From Lachnospiraceae bacterium (GTDB taxonomy: Bacteria; Bacillota; Clostridia; Lachnospirales; Lachnospiraceae): DNA of 18,484 nt. The notes beneath the pieces were generated by a model that made no database searches, was not told where the DNA came from, and saw only the letters and a program-made list of their open reading frames with translations. Made by a program: the position numbers and the translations under genes. How positions within the stretch are numbered: the stretch's first letter is position 1; every line of letters starts with the position of its first letter. Below, one piece after another: positions 6,743 through 14,557 of the stretch. The stretch is taken from positions 1 to 18,484 of the forward strand of contig JAILOA010000151.1 of assembly GCA_024691065.1 (NCBI GenBank). Reading direction: 5' to 3'.

Positions 6743-7855
6743 ATGAGTACATTTAATGTTGAATTAAAAAGGGTGGTTGATGACAGCTACCAGATCGAGA
6801 CAGGGTATGAACTTACGGAAACCCTGGTGGACGACTTAAGAAGCGGTCTTGTAGGAAAGATTAAGAAATTTGCAATTATTACTGACAGTATAGTAGAGAA
6901 GCTTTATGCCACTGCAATTTATGAAAGAATTTTAGAGGCAGGCTTCAAGGCGGATTTATTTGTATTTCCTGCGGGAGAGAAGAGTAAGGTAAGAAAGACC
7001 AAGGAAGAAATCGAGGATGCAATGCTCGAGAAGGATTACAGAAGAGATTGTTGCATAATTGCTGTCGGTGGCGGAGTTGTTACCGATTTGGCGGGATTCA
7101 TAGCCGGAACATTTGCGAGGGGCGTTCCATTTATAAATTATGCTACGACATTACTCGCTGCAGCCGATGCATCCGTAGGCGGTAAAACTGCGGTTGATAC
7201 ACCTAGAGCTACCAATTTGATTGGGCTTTTTAACCAGCCTAAGAAGGTTTATATTGATATAGCAACCTGGAGAACACTTCCTAAGAATCAGCTTTCAAGC
7301 GGACTTGCAGAGACCATTAAGCATGCATGTATGGCTGACTCCGAATTCTTTGAGTATTTGGAGGAGCATATGGAGGATATAATGAATCTCGACAAGGATG
7401 CTCTGGATCATATTTCCAATAAGAATTGCGAGATTAAATACAAGGTTGTTATGAAGGACGAGAAGGAGAGCGGTTTAAGAGAGATACTAAATCTCGGACA
7501 TACCGTCGGAAGAGCGATTGAAACTACAAGTGATTATAAGCTTTTGCATGGTGAGGCGGTTTCAATAGGGCTTGTTGCCGAGACAATTCTTTCAAGAAAA
7601 TTAGGTTATATGGATGATAATCAGGTAATGAGGGTAAGAGAGCTTTTAAAGAAGGCTAAGCTTCCGGTTTCCATACCTGAGTACATTGATAAAGAGGTTT
7701 TACTAAATAAATTGTATACAGATAAAAAAGTGCGTGACGGAAAGCTTAGGTTTGTGGTACAATATGGACTGGGTAGTATGGTTGAATTTGATAAAAACAA
7801 TTTTGGCATCGAGGTATCAAAGGAAGATGCTTATGAAATAATAAAGGATTTATAA
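6743..7855 (+). CDS. aroB: 3-dehydroquinate synthase
   Basis: The second shikimate-pathway enzyme, converting DAHP to 3-dehydroquinate with NAD and a divalent metal. Family motifs are GGGVVTDLAGFIAGTFARG (NAD site), YATTLLAAADASVGGKTAVD, SGLAETIKHA (metal and phosphate contacts), LNLGHTVGRAIE and LLHGEAVSIG, whose histidines are metal ligands. Length is 370 residues, normal for the family. The central loop reads TTLLAAADASVGGK where the common form is TTLLAQVDSSVGGK, a set of small substitutions that leaves the glycine/lysine core intact. ATG at 6743 follows ATAGGAGA. No other aro genes are adjacent, and the pairing with proA is unusual. Confidence 0.94.
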   Translation: MSTFNVELKRVVDDSYQIETGYELTETLVDDLRSGLVGKIKKFAIITDSIVEKLYATAIYERILEAGFKADLFVFPAGEKSKVRKTKEEIEDAMLEKDYRRDCCIIAVGGGVVTDLAGFIAGTFARGVPFINYATTLLAAADASVGGKTAVDTPRATNLIGLFNQPKKVYIDIATWRTLPKNQLSSGLAETIKHACMADSEFFEYLEEHMEDIMNLDKDALDHISNKNCEIKYKVVMKDEKESGLREILNLGHTVGRAIETTSDYKLLHGEAVSIGLVAETILSRKLGYMDDNQVMRVRELLKKAKLPVSIPEYIDKEVLLNKLYTDKKVRDGKLRFVVQYGLGSMVEFDKNNFGIEVSKEDAYEIIKDL

Positions 7856-7920
7856 TTCAGCCGGGTGCTTAATATGTTAAATTAAAAAATGGTCAGACAG
7901 ACCGGGAATGAGGTGATAGG

Positions 7921-8481
7921 ATGGCAAGAGCTTTGATTTTTCTAGCAGATGGACACGAAGAAGTTGAAATGCTTACCGAGGTTGATATGCTCAGACGTGT
8001 AAATATTTCAATCGATATGATATCCATAACCGGGGACTTATGTGTTACAGGTTCTCATGGCATTAAAATTATGGCTGACAAGCTTATTTCGGATTTATCC
8101 GATGAAGATTATGATGAAGCTGAGATGCTCATATTACCGGGAGGTATGCCTGGAACCCTTAATTTAAGGGACTGCGAAGAGCTTTCCAAGAGAATTATGG
8201 AATTTAATGAAAAGGGTAAATATCTTGCAGCTGTTTGTGCGGCTCCGACTGTATTTGGCGGGCTTGGGTTGCTTCAAGGAAAGAATGCTACCTGTTTTCC
8301 GGGAATGGAGGACGGTCTTACCGGTGCCAATAAGCTTACCGATAAGGTGGTTACAGATGGTAACATTATCACCAGCAGGGGAATGGGTACCTGCATCGAA
8401 TTTGCCGGTGAGATTATAGCTAACCTTGCAGACAGAAAAACGTCTGACGAAATAAAGAAAAAAATAGTTTATAACATTTGA
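7921..8481 (+). CDS. DJ-1/PfpI family protein
   Basis: A small cytoplasmic protein of the DJ-1/ThiJ/PfpI superfamily. The N-terminus ALIFLADGHEEVEMLTEVDMLRR holds the conserved Glu16, and the nucleophile elbow is AAVCAAP with Cys106. GGMPGTLNLRD and the C-terminal VVTDGNIITSRGMGT are also typical. The length of 186 residues fits the DJ-1 subgroup. Members act as deglycase/glyoxalase-like or redox-sensing proteins; which applies here cannot be told. Ribosome binding site AGGTGAT before ATG. It lies 65 nt after aroB and 14 nt before the Dabb gene, consistent with co-transcription. Confidence 0.92.
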   Translation: MARALIFLADGHEEVEMLTEVDMLRRVNISIDMISITGDLCVTGSHGIKIMADKLISDLSDEDYDEAEMLILPGGMPGTLNLRDCEELSKRIMEFNEKGKYLAAVCAAPTVFGGLGLLQGKNATCFPGMEDGLTGANKLTDKVVTDGNIITSRGMGTCIEFAGEIIANLADRKTSDEIKKKIVYNI

Positions 8482-8495
8482 AAGGAGAATTGATT

Positions 8496-8798
8496 ATGTT
8501 AAAGCATGTTGTTCTTTGGAAATTTAAGGATGGAATTTCAGATTCCGAAAAAGATGGTATTAAGAATGATATCAAGAGAAAACTTGAGAATCTTACTACT
8601 TTGATTGATGGTCTTAATGATGTAAAGGTTTATACTGATGCAATTGCAAATTCAGATGCAGAGATTATGCTTGTTGCTGAACTTGATAATAAGGAAGCAC
8701 TTACCAGATATCATGCAAATCCTGAGCATCAGAAGATTAAGGATGAGAATATTGTTCCTTATATCCAGGCAAGATTATCATTTGATGAGATAGTATAA
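8496..8798 (+). CDS. Dabb (stress-responsive alpha/beta-barrel) domain protein
   Basis: A 100-residue protein starting MLKHVVLWKFKDG, the usual N-terminus of Dabb (ferredoxin-like dimeric barrel) proteins, with the family features LVAELDNKEALTRYHANPEHQK and a C-terminal IQARLSFDEI strand. The domain fills the whole protein. I chose the ATG at 8496 because AAAGGAGA lies 8 nt before it; the in-frame TTG at 8478 would put that site inside the gene and overlaps the preceding stop. The function of stand-alone bacterial members is generally unknown; some relatives are cyclases or stress proteins. It probably belongs to the same transcript as the DJ-1 gene. Confidence 0.9.
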   Translation: MLKHVVLWKFKDGISDSEKDGIKNDIKRKLENLTTLIDGLNDVKVYTDAIANSDAEIMLVAELDNKEALTRYHANPEHQKIKDENIVPYIQARLSFDEIV

Positions 8799-8864
8799 AT
8801 AAGGTCCGTTAAAAGGATAAACATTATCGTGAATATCATATAATTTTTGTTTGTTTCTCCGTAG

Positions 8865-8993
8865 GTGTTGCAGGTGGATAATTGGTTATATTTATATGAT
8901 TCGGATCGGAAAAATGTACTCAAAGAAAAACCGGATCCGGTGCAGATTCTTTTCGGGGAGAAACTTAAATTAAAAGGTGATAATAATATATAA
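8865..8993 (+). CDS. Possible small ORF, 42 residues
   Basis: The 277-nt gap between the Dabb gene and the next promoter contains an open frame beginning GTG-TTG right after a TAG, reading VLQVDNWLYLY, then DSDRKNVLKEKPDPVQILFG, then EKLKLKGDNNI and TAA. Its composition and codon use look protein-like. But there is no ATG and no good ribosome binding site, so it may be the C-terminal remnant of a decayed gene, or chance. I recognise no family. Confidence 0.3.
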   Translation: MLQVDNWLYLYDSDRKNVLKEKPDPVQILFGEKLKLKGDNNI

Positions 8994-9010
8994 ATTTAGA
9001 CAAAAAGTGT

Positions 9011-9038
9011 TTGCAAATTGTCGAAAATAGTGTATAAT
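9011..9038 (+). promoter_or_regulatory. Probable sigma-A promoter for the 9076 gene
   Basis: TTGCAA at 9011-9016, a 16-nt spacer and TATAAT at 9033-9038. The GTG start is 37 nt beyond the -10 box, with a GAGGAAGAGGGG purine run in between. Confidence 0.7.
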
Positions 9039-9075
9039 AAACTTAATTAATTTCGAGGAAGAGGGGTAAGATAAA

Positions 9076-9657
9076 GTGGCAAAAAATAATTATTATGATA
9101 GTTCAGACAATGACGATATCGAGAGCGAAGTTGAGTACGAAGAGGCGAACCAGGTGCCTGACATGGGTAGTATAAATGCTACTAATGTATTTAGTCAGGG
9201 CATTTTGAGAGACGACCTTTCTGATAAGGATAAAGATATTGCTCAGCAGGTTTGGGAGTTTGTTCGTGAGTTCACTCTTCCGGCTGATTTGGGCGGTATT
9301 ACTGATGCAGAGCGTCTTGAAGCATTCTCAAGTGCAAGTGCTATGGATATCTTTTCTAACTTTAAGGATTTTGACAGCATTAAGACAAAGATTCAGCAGT
9401 GGGATGTTGACAGCATCAAGCAGAATGATGTTATCCAGAACAAGAATAAGGGTCTTATCGGCGTAGTATTGAAGAAGTTCTACGTTAATGATCTTAATGG
9501 ATATCTTACAAAGTATCAGGTATTTACAGAGGGCGGAATCTTTGCAATCTGGGAATCAAGTGAGATTGAGAAGACCGAAAGCAAGGTTAAGGATGCTGAG
9601 GAAATCTTTAATAAGGTTGTTAAGGATCTTAAGAAGATCAAAGATAAGCTTAGATAA
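9076..9657 (+). CDS. Hypothetical protein, 193 residues, acidic N-terminus
   Basis: I do not recognise this protein. The first 30 or so residues are acidic and low-complexity (SSDNDDIESEVEYEE) and probably disordered. The middle has an aromatic-rich section (QQVWEFVREF, then KKFYVNDLNGYLTKYQVF and GGIFAIWESSE). The C-terminal 30 residues are Lys/Glu-rich and probably coiled-coil (KVKDAEEIFNKVVKDLKKIK). No signal peptide or membrane segment is seen. The start is GTG, supported by GAGGGG 9 nt upstream and by the promoter. It is a single-gene unit between a consensus-like promoter and a strong terminator, with the same regular codon use as the phosphohexomutase gene, so it may be well expressed. 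Confidence 0.85.
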   Translation: MAKNNYYDSSDNDDIESEVEYEEANQVPDMGSINATNVFSQGILRDDLSDKDKDIAQQVWEFVREFTLPADLGGITDAERLEAFSSASAMDIFSNFKDFDSIKTKIQQWDVDSIKQNDVIQNKNKGLIGVVLKKFYVNDLNGYLTKYQVFTEGGIFAIWESSEIEKTESKVKDAEEIFNKVVKDLKKIKDKLR

Positions 9658-9720
9658 TCGATGGATAAGTACAGTGATGAAAATCCAAAAAGTAATTGAA
9701 TAAAGAAATATGAAATTTTT

Positions 9721-9749
9721 AAACCGAGTACTTGTGTACTCGGTTTTTT
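9721..9749 (+). terminator. Strong Rho-independent terminator after the 9076 gene
   Basis: AAACCGAGTAC and GTACTCGGTTTTTT pair around a TTGT loop, giving a GC-containing 8-bp core extended by A-T pairs, with a T run. The rest of the gap to 9965 is AT-rich and holds a weaker imperfect hairpin with AACCTT pairing to GGGTT at 9811-9830. No clear promoter is visible there. Confidence 0.92.
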
Positions 9750-9965
9750 CGTGTTATACTATCAACCGTGTCTTTTTTTGGAATACTAATATTTTTAAAA
9801 ACGTCACGAAAACCTTATAAATAAAGGGTTTATACGTTTTGTGAATTATTTTTTGTCTGTTTTAAAATAATAATTTACATAGTTTTCGATATATTTTAAA
9901 CCGATATGTCCTCATTTCTGAATGAAGTGTGGGTGGCAAAAGATTTAAATTAAAAGGAATGAATA

Positions 9966-11639
9966 TTGATTATGTATAAGAAAGTTTTTAGTATGAAACG
10001 AATAATTAGTTCTTTATTGATTTTGGCAATGCTTTGTTCAAATATTAATATTAATAAGGTTGAGGCATCCGAGGAAACCTTTAAATCTAATGTTTTTCCT
10101 AAGGAAAAAACGAAATATACATTAGCTTATGATGACAGATTGGAATTTGAAACCAATGTTGAGGCGGTTGAGACGGTTAAGGTTGAGTCTAACAAGGTTG
10201 GTTCGGAAGAAAAGGACGATGCAGTTGTTAAGATCGATCCTTTAAACAGTGACAGAATTATTGCTGTAGGATGCGGAAAAGCTTTGGTTACATTGGATAC
10301 GGGAGATGTAATCAAGATAAAAGTTAAACCTGCAAAAATCAGTTTATGTCTTATGGTCGGACAGAGCAATATGGAAGGCAGTCCGAGTAATAAAGATATA
10401 ATTATCCAGTATCAACAGCAGTTTATATTGAATGAAGAGGGAACGGTTTACAATACCTATGGTCCGAGTAATGCCTGGCATGCCAGATGGTTAGGTAATT
10501 TCGGTGAAAAGGCCGCTTATTTGGAAAAAGGAAAAGCAGATGAATTTGTACCGGATTCACTTACCGATAATTCCGCCGAGGAAGGTTGGAAGCATACCAA
10601 CAATATTACGGATGCGCCGGGAGCCCTCGGAAAAACCGGTATTGACAGTGCATTTGCTGATGAATGGTATGATAATACCAAGGAAAAGATTTGGGTTGTA
10701 AATGCTGCACACGCCGGCAGTTCCATTACTTCCTGGGATCCTTCCAAGAGTAAGAATAATAATTTCTGGGAGTCCGTAGAGCTTTATAAGGCCTGCGAAA
10801 GACTTTTAAATAAGGAGATTAAAGCCGGTCACTATAAGCTCGGATATAAAGGTTATATGTGGATGCAGGGCGAAGAGGACTACAATATGTCCTTTGAAAG
10901 TTATCTCAAATATTTTACCAGGATGCATAAGATGTATGAGAAGGAACTTAAAGGCGATAAGTCGGATTCAAAGTATAAGAAGGTGACAAAGGACCTTGAT
11001 TTCGGTGGAATAATTATGGTTCGTGCACATAAGAAACCGACCAGTCTTATCGACCTGCTTCTTACAGGACCGAGAAAAGCCTTGTATTATATATGTCAGC
11101 AGAAGACAGGCATATTTAAAAATGTATTTTTAGCCAGTCAGCTTTCTGAGGTATGGACATCAAATAAGAATGTTAAAAAATATTTTGTGGATAAATACGG
11201 TGGTAATAAGAAGTATTCAGCTAACAATTTTATGAGATCTGTTCAATTGTTACCTACTACACTTAAAGAGATACATTATACAATTCATTATTCTCAATTA
11301 GGTTATAATGAAATCGGTAAGGATGCAGCCAAGAACCTGCTTTATTCAATTGGTGCAATCGAGAAACCGAAGAATCCTAAGGTTAAGATTGAATTGGTTT
11401 CCGAGGATGGATATACAGATATTTCAGAGGTGGGAGTGGACACTGACATGACCATCTTAGCGAAGGTATTTCCGACTTATCTCAATAAGGAATTAAGTGT
11501 ATCATACAACAGCTCATCAGTTTCTTATAAGTATCTGAATGCTATTTTTAATACTTCGACGATGGATACGGTATCCGGAAATGCTGCATATTCCCTTAAA
11601 TTTAGCGTAAATAAAAGCGGAATCCAGTATACGCCGTAG
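9966..11639 (+). CDS. Secreted SGNH/SASA-type carbohydrate esterase with N-terminal Ig-like domain
   Basis: A 557-residue exported protein. A basic start (MKRII) and hydrophobic stretch SSLLILAMLC form a signal peptide, with cleavage likely near VEASEE. Residues about 75-125 look like a bacterial Ig-like (Big_2) domain, ending GKALVTLDTGDVIKIKVKP. Then comes a sialate-O-acetylesterase-like (SASA) hydrolase domain: LMVGQSNMEG with nucleophile Ser134, MWMQGEEDY at 298-306 and a C-terminal IHYSQLGYNEIG with His441. Such enzymes remove acetyl groups from carbohydrates. The C-terminal 90 residues look like part of another beta domain that stops abruptly at SGIQYTP. Start choice: TTG at 9966 lies 8 nt from AAAGGA, while ATG at 9972 lies 14 nt away; 9972 or 9993 remain possible. 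It converges on an acyltransferase gene. Confidence 0.85.
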   Translation: MIMYKKVFSMKRIISSLLILAMLCSNININKVEASEETFKSNVFPKEKTKYTLAYDDRLEFETNVEAVETVKVESNKVGSEEKDDAVVKIDPLNSDRIIAVGCGKALVTLDTGDVIKIKVKPAKISLCLMVGQSNMEGSPSNKDIIIQYQQQFILNEEGTVYNTYGPSNAWHARWLGNFGEKAAYLEKGKADEFVPDSLTDNSAEEGWKHTNNITDAPGALGKTGIDSAFADEWYDNTKEKIWVVNAAHAGSSITSWDPSKSKNNNFWESVELYKACERLLNKEIKAGHYKLGYKGYMWMQGEEDYNMSFESYLKYFTRMHKMYEKELKGDKSDSKYKKVTKDLDFGGIIMVRAHKKPTSLIDLLLTGPRKALYYICQQKTGIFKNVFLASQLSEVWTSNKNVKKYFVDKYGGNKKYSANNFMRSVQLLPTTLKEIHYTIHYSQLGYNEIGKDAAKNLLYSIGAIEKPKNPKVKIELVSEDGYTDISEVGVDTDMTILAKVFPTYLNKELSVSYNSSSVSYKYLNAIFNTSTMDTVSGNAAYSLKFSVNKSGIQYTP

Positions 11640-11676
11640 TTATTTAATTTAACTGTGAGTACGTAGTATAAAATTA

Positions 11677-11741
11677 AAAAATCCTATTTCTTGGATTTGT
11701 ATTTGCTTTTAAAGTAATCAAATCTTTGAAATAGGATTTTT
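11677..11741. terminator. Two-way terminator between esterase and acyltransferase
   Basis: A perfect 14-bp inverted repeat, AAAAATCCTATTTC at 11677-11690 and its complement at 11728-11741, with a second inner pairing of GATTTG and CAAATC. A-tracts on one side and T-tracts on the other let it work in both directions, as fits two convergent genes. Confidence 0.92.
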
Positions 11742-11808
11742 ATTTTGTTTCTGCAATTATAATATGTTGTTTTGGCTTATAAATTTTTTTATTATTTTAT
11801 GATAGTTT

Positions 11809-13086
11809 CTAATCATCATTTTTCGGTGGGAGATTATCTTTCTTTTTATTAACAACAAATTTTTCCTGATTTAAGCCGGATTTCTTTGTTTTGATATTAT
11901 TATTTTCGGTACTGATTGTTTCTTTTGGATTCTCATTTCTGGAAATATTCTTTTTGCTGGCCTCTTTACCAATGAGAAGAGGAGACGAATCATTATTTTT
12001 CCCAAAGTTAAAATTAAATGGTTTACCGATAAGGAAAGGGCAATATGCATGTACAAATTGAATAACACCCGCCGTGAAAACCATAAGTAAAAGTAATATT
12101 ATAAAACAGTTAAATAAATATTCCTTTGTGTAATGTTTTGGAAGAAAAGCATAGTGCCTCCAACCTAATAAGAGAATTGATTTAAATCCCAACGCAGTAT
12201 GAGTACATAAAACTATCAGGCTGTTCCTGCCCCAAAATGAAAGCCATTTTATTTCTTGTTTTGAGGTTATAACATCCAACAGGGCAATAGCTCCAATTGA
12301 ACCGATTATACCGCAAATATAGAAGAGATAAGGATGTATACCCTCTTTTAACATATTGATGTCTACATGTTCATTAATTTGAGATAAAGATATATTTATC
12401 AGTGTAAATGTTATTCCAATGAACAGCTTCAACTGCAGTTTATCGATTTTGGCATAGAGTATATAAATTACATAACCTGCCAATATGAACCAGGCAGCCA
12501 TAAAACTCTTGCCTGCAACGAAAGCAAGTCTGTCAAGCGCATGATAAACAACACTTGTATTATCGACATTTGCTGCAAGCCATTCTCTGCATTTGCTGAA
12601 AAATGTTATGGAATAGAGAGCAGCTAAACTGTAAATGACTCTGATAAACAGAGGCCATTTGATTAAGAAATAAAAGATGATTTCGCCGAAGAAGATTGTC
12701 GGCAAAAACCATAATGCATGAATTCCTCTTAAAAATACGAAGTCAAATATATGTACTAAAAAGTTATCCATTATCTTTTTGCTTGAATCATGCTCAATAA
12801 ACATACGTCCTATATTAAAAATCGTTGCTATAATGCTGAATGAAATATATGGTATCATAAGATTTTTAAACAGATTTGAAGCAAATTGCGGAAAGGTTCT
12901 TTTATTTATAGATTGAGTATAACATAGAAGAAATCCGGATATTATGTAAAAAATAGAAACCTTGAAGGAAGACATCCAATCATCCAAAGGATTGGAGTAT
13001 GATGTAATATGTCCCATCATTATCATCAATATACTTAAGCCTTTAGTGGCATCGACATAATTTAATCTTTTTTTAGTTTCGCTCAT
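11809..13086 (-). CDS. Membrane acyltransferase (acyltransferase-3 family)
   Basis: A polytopic membrane protein of 425 residues of the acyltransferase-3 type, which O-acetylates sugars of surface or secreted glycans. The N-terminus YVDATKGLSILMIMMGHI carries the conserved Asp12 and His26, and FYIISGFLLCY follows, as in fucose 4-O-acetylase-like proteins. About ten hydrophobic segments span residues 18 to 350. The last 70 or so residues form a charged Lys/Asn-rich cytoplasmic-looking tail without recognised motifs. ATG is supported by GGGAGGA 6 nt upstream on the minus strand. It is the only minus-strand gene here, convergent with a secreted esterase and divergent from rplU. The substrate is unknown. 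Confidence 0.88.
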   Translation of the reverse strand: MSETKKRLNYVDATKGLSILMIMMGHITSYSNPLDDWMSSFKVSIFYIISGFLLCYTQSINKRTFPQFASNLFKNLMIPYISFSIIATIFNIGRMFIEHDSSKKIMDNFLVHIFDFVFLRGIHALWFLPTIFFGEIIFYFLIKWPLFIRVIYSLAALYSITFFSKCREWLAANVDNTSVVYHALDRLAFVAGKSFMAAWFILAGYVIYILYAKIDKLQLKLFIGITFTLINISLSQINEHVDINMLKEGIHPYLFYICGIIGSIGAIALLDVITSKQEIKWLSFWGRNSLIVLCTHTALGFKSILLLGWRHYAFLPKHYTKEYLFNCFIILLLLMVFTAGVIQFVHAYCPFLIGKPFNFNFGKNNDSSPLLIGKEASKKNISRNENPKETISTENNNIKTKKSGLNQEKFVVNKKKDNLPPKNDD

Positions 13087-13272
13087 TTTGTTCCTCCCAT
13101 CGAGAACTATATATCGATATTTAAGAAAAAATTAGTTGGAGTGTTTTTGAAAATGTAGTAAAATCAGAGTGATGTATAAAAAGCTTTTAAAACATTGTGA
13201 TTCATTTAAATGCATCGTTAAATATCAAAAAGATTACTAAAATACATCAAAATTACTACGAAACACAAGGCT

Positions 13273-13298
13273 GATTATACTTTATATTCAGTATAATC
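13273..13298. repeat. Perfect 9-bp inverted repeat in the divergent region
   Basis: GATTATACT (13273-13281) and AGTATAATC (13290-13298) are exact complements around an 8-nt loop. No T run follows on either strand, so it is not a typical terminator. Its place between the acyltransferase gene and the rplU promoter would suit an operator or a hairpin near a transcript start. The rest of the region from 13087 to 13330 shows nothing definite. Confidence 0.5.
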
Positions 13299-13330
13299 GC
13301 AATACTATATTTAAAATTTCGAAAAAAATA

Positions 13331-13359
13331 TTGACAGTGGGGCGATACTTTGTTATCAT
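13331..13359 (+). promoter_or_regulatory. Sigma-A promoter of the rplU operon
   Basis: A consensus TTGACA at 13331-13336, a 17-nt spacer and TATCAT at 13354-13359. Transcription would start near 13366, giving a structured leader of about 95 nt before rplU. Confidence 0.85.
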
Positions 13360-13365
13360 AACACA

Positions 13366-13440
13366 GTATGCCGCTCGATGAGGTTCGTGCGAAGTTTTTG
13401 AGTAATCAAAACACCGTAATCGGCGAGCGTAACATTTAAA
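13366..13440 (+). promoter_or_regulatory. Ribosomal protein L21 leader
   Basis: The leader from the predicted start forms a closing stem of CGCTCG (13372-13377) with CGAGCG (13424-13429). Inside is a hairpin in which GTTTTTGA pairs with TCAAAAC around GTAA (13394-13412). Position and architecture fit the L21 leader RNA known from Firmicutes, thought to mediate feedback control by L21. I infer this from context and folding by eye, not from a model search. Confidence 0.7.
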
Positions 13441-13461
13441 AGAAATTAAGGAGGAAGAAAG

Positions 13462-13770
13462 ATGTACGCAATCATTGCAACAGGTGGTAAGCAGTACAAA
13501 GTATCAGAAGGAGATGTCATTAACGTAGAAAAGCTCGGTCTTGAAGAAGGCGCTGAGGTTGTTTTCGATGACGTTAAGGCAGTAAGCGATGACTCAGGTA
13601 TCAAAGCCGGTTCTGATGTAGCAAATGCAAGCGTTAAGGCTTCAGTTGTTAAAGAAGGCAAGGCTAAGAAGGTTATTGTTTACAGATACAAGAGAAAGTC
13701 CGGCTATCACAAGAAGAATGGTCACAGACAGCAGTTTACACAGGTTAAAATCGAAGCTATTAATGCTTAA
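13462..13770 (+). CDS. rplU: 50S ribosomal protein L21
   Basis: A 102-residue ribosomal protein of the large subunit that binds 23S rRNA. Start MYAIIATGGKQYKVSEGDVI and the C-terminal signature YRYKRKSGYHKKNGHRQ are diagnostic. A strong AAGGAGG site lies 7 nt before ATG. It is the first gene of the unit with prp and rpmA, behind a consensus promoter and leader RNA. Confidence 0.98.
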   Translation: MYAIIATGGKQYKVSEGDVINVEKLGLEEGAEVVFDDVKAVSDDSGIKAGSDVANASVKASVVKEGKAKKVIVYRYKRKSGYHKKNGHRQQFTQVKIEAINA

Positions 13771-13808
13771 TGAATTTTACTCTCTTTTATAAAATATGAG
13801 AGGTTATT

Positions 13809-14165
13809 ATGAAAATAATTGTGTATAAAAATAAAAATGGTGAATATATCGGAGTTGATACAATAGGTCATGCAGATGCAGCCGAATACGGTGAAGATAT
13901 CTATTGTGCCGGTGTTTCGGCATTGTTTATAAATATGGTAAATTCCATTGAGGAGCTTACCAAAGATCAGTTTTCATATGATTCGACCGGTTATGGTGAG
14001 TCGGATGATAAGGGAAATCCGGAGGAAGACCGTATATCCTTCAGGTTAACGGGTGAATATTCCGCTGATGCACAATTATTATTGAAATCCTTTGTTTTGG
14101 GTATTAAGTCCATAATTAAAGGTAACGGAAGCGATTATATAGAATTGGATATTGTAGAGATTTAA
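13809..14165 (+). CDS. prp: Ribosomal-processing cysteine protease Prp
   Basis: A 118-residue protease that removes the N-terminal extension of L27 in Firmicutes, a step essential for ribosome assembly in Staphylococcus aureus. The catalytic pair is visible: His21 in IGHADAAEYG and Cys33 in IYCAGVSAL. Placement between rplU and rpmA is the canonical one, and the L27 encoded next carries the matching cleavage site. The ribosome binding site GAGAGG lies 5 nt before ATG, and its first five bases can pair with CTCTC at 13780-13784, which may tie its translation to that of rplU. Confidence 0.95.
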   Translation: MKIIVYKNKNGEYIGVDTIGHADAAEYGEDIYCAGVSALFINMVNSIEELTKDQFSYDSTGYGESDDKGNPEEDRISFRLTGEYSADAQLLLKSFVLGIKSIIKGNGSDYIELDIVEI

Positions 14166-14231
14166 TATATAATGTTTCCGGTTTTGATTTAAAATATGAA
14201 TTTGATTAAAATGAAAGGAAGGTAACTAACT

Positions 14232-14522
14232 ATGTTAGAGATGAATCTTCAATTATTTGCTCATAAAAAGGGTGTTGGTTCTACAAAGAACGGTAGAGAC
14301 TCAGAGTCAAAGAGACTTGGCGCTAAGCGTGCTGATGGTCAGTTTGTAAAGGCCGGAAATATTCTTTACAGACAGCGTGGAACTAAGATTTTACCTGGAA
14401 ACAACGTAGGACGTGGAAGCGACGATACACTTTATGCTACAGCTAGCGGAATTCTTCGTTTTGAGCGTAAGGGTAGAGATAAGAAGCAGGCTTCTGTATA
14501 TCCTGTTGAGGCTGAGGCTTAA
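14232..14522 (+). CDS. rpmA: 50S ribosomal protein L27 (precursor with Prp-cleaved leader)
   Basis: A 96-residue precursor. The first nine residues MLEMNLQLF form the Firmicute leader removed by Prp, leaving AHKKGVGSTKNGRDS as the mature N-terminus, which reaches the peptidyl transferase centre. The remainder (RLGAKRADGQFVKAGNILYRQRGT, then HPGNNVGRG-like PGNNVGRGSDDTLYA) is standard L27. AAAGGAAGG lies before ATG. The internal ATG at residue 4 would spoil the leader and is not preferred. Confidence 0.98.
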   Translation: MLEMNLQLFAHKKGVGSTKNGRDSESKRLGAKRADGQFVKAGNILYRQRGTKILPGNNVGRGSDDTLYATASGILRFERKGRDKKQASVYPVEAEA

Positions 14523-14557
14523 TTTTAGTAAATAATTATTGAAACGTTAATTAATTA

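Noticed and set aside
8478..8495. Upstream TTG start for the Dabb gene
   Set aside because: It overlaps the preceding stop codon and would place the AAAGGAGA ribosome binding site inside the gene; the ATG at 8496 gives the usual family N-terminus.
9643..9680. GATAAG repeated around the stop of the 9076 gene as another gene-end duplication
   Set aside because: Only six bases match exactly at a 21-bp offset, and the terminator follows normally; too weak to count.
13087..13461. Transposon or phage remnant in the divergent gap
   Set aside because: No terminal repeats, target duplications or transposase-like frames were seen in either direction.
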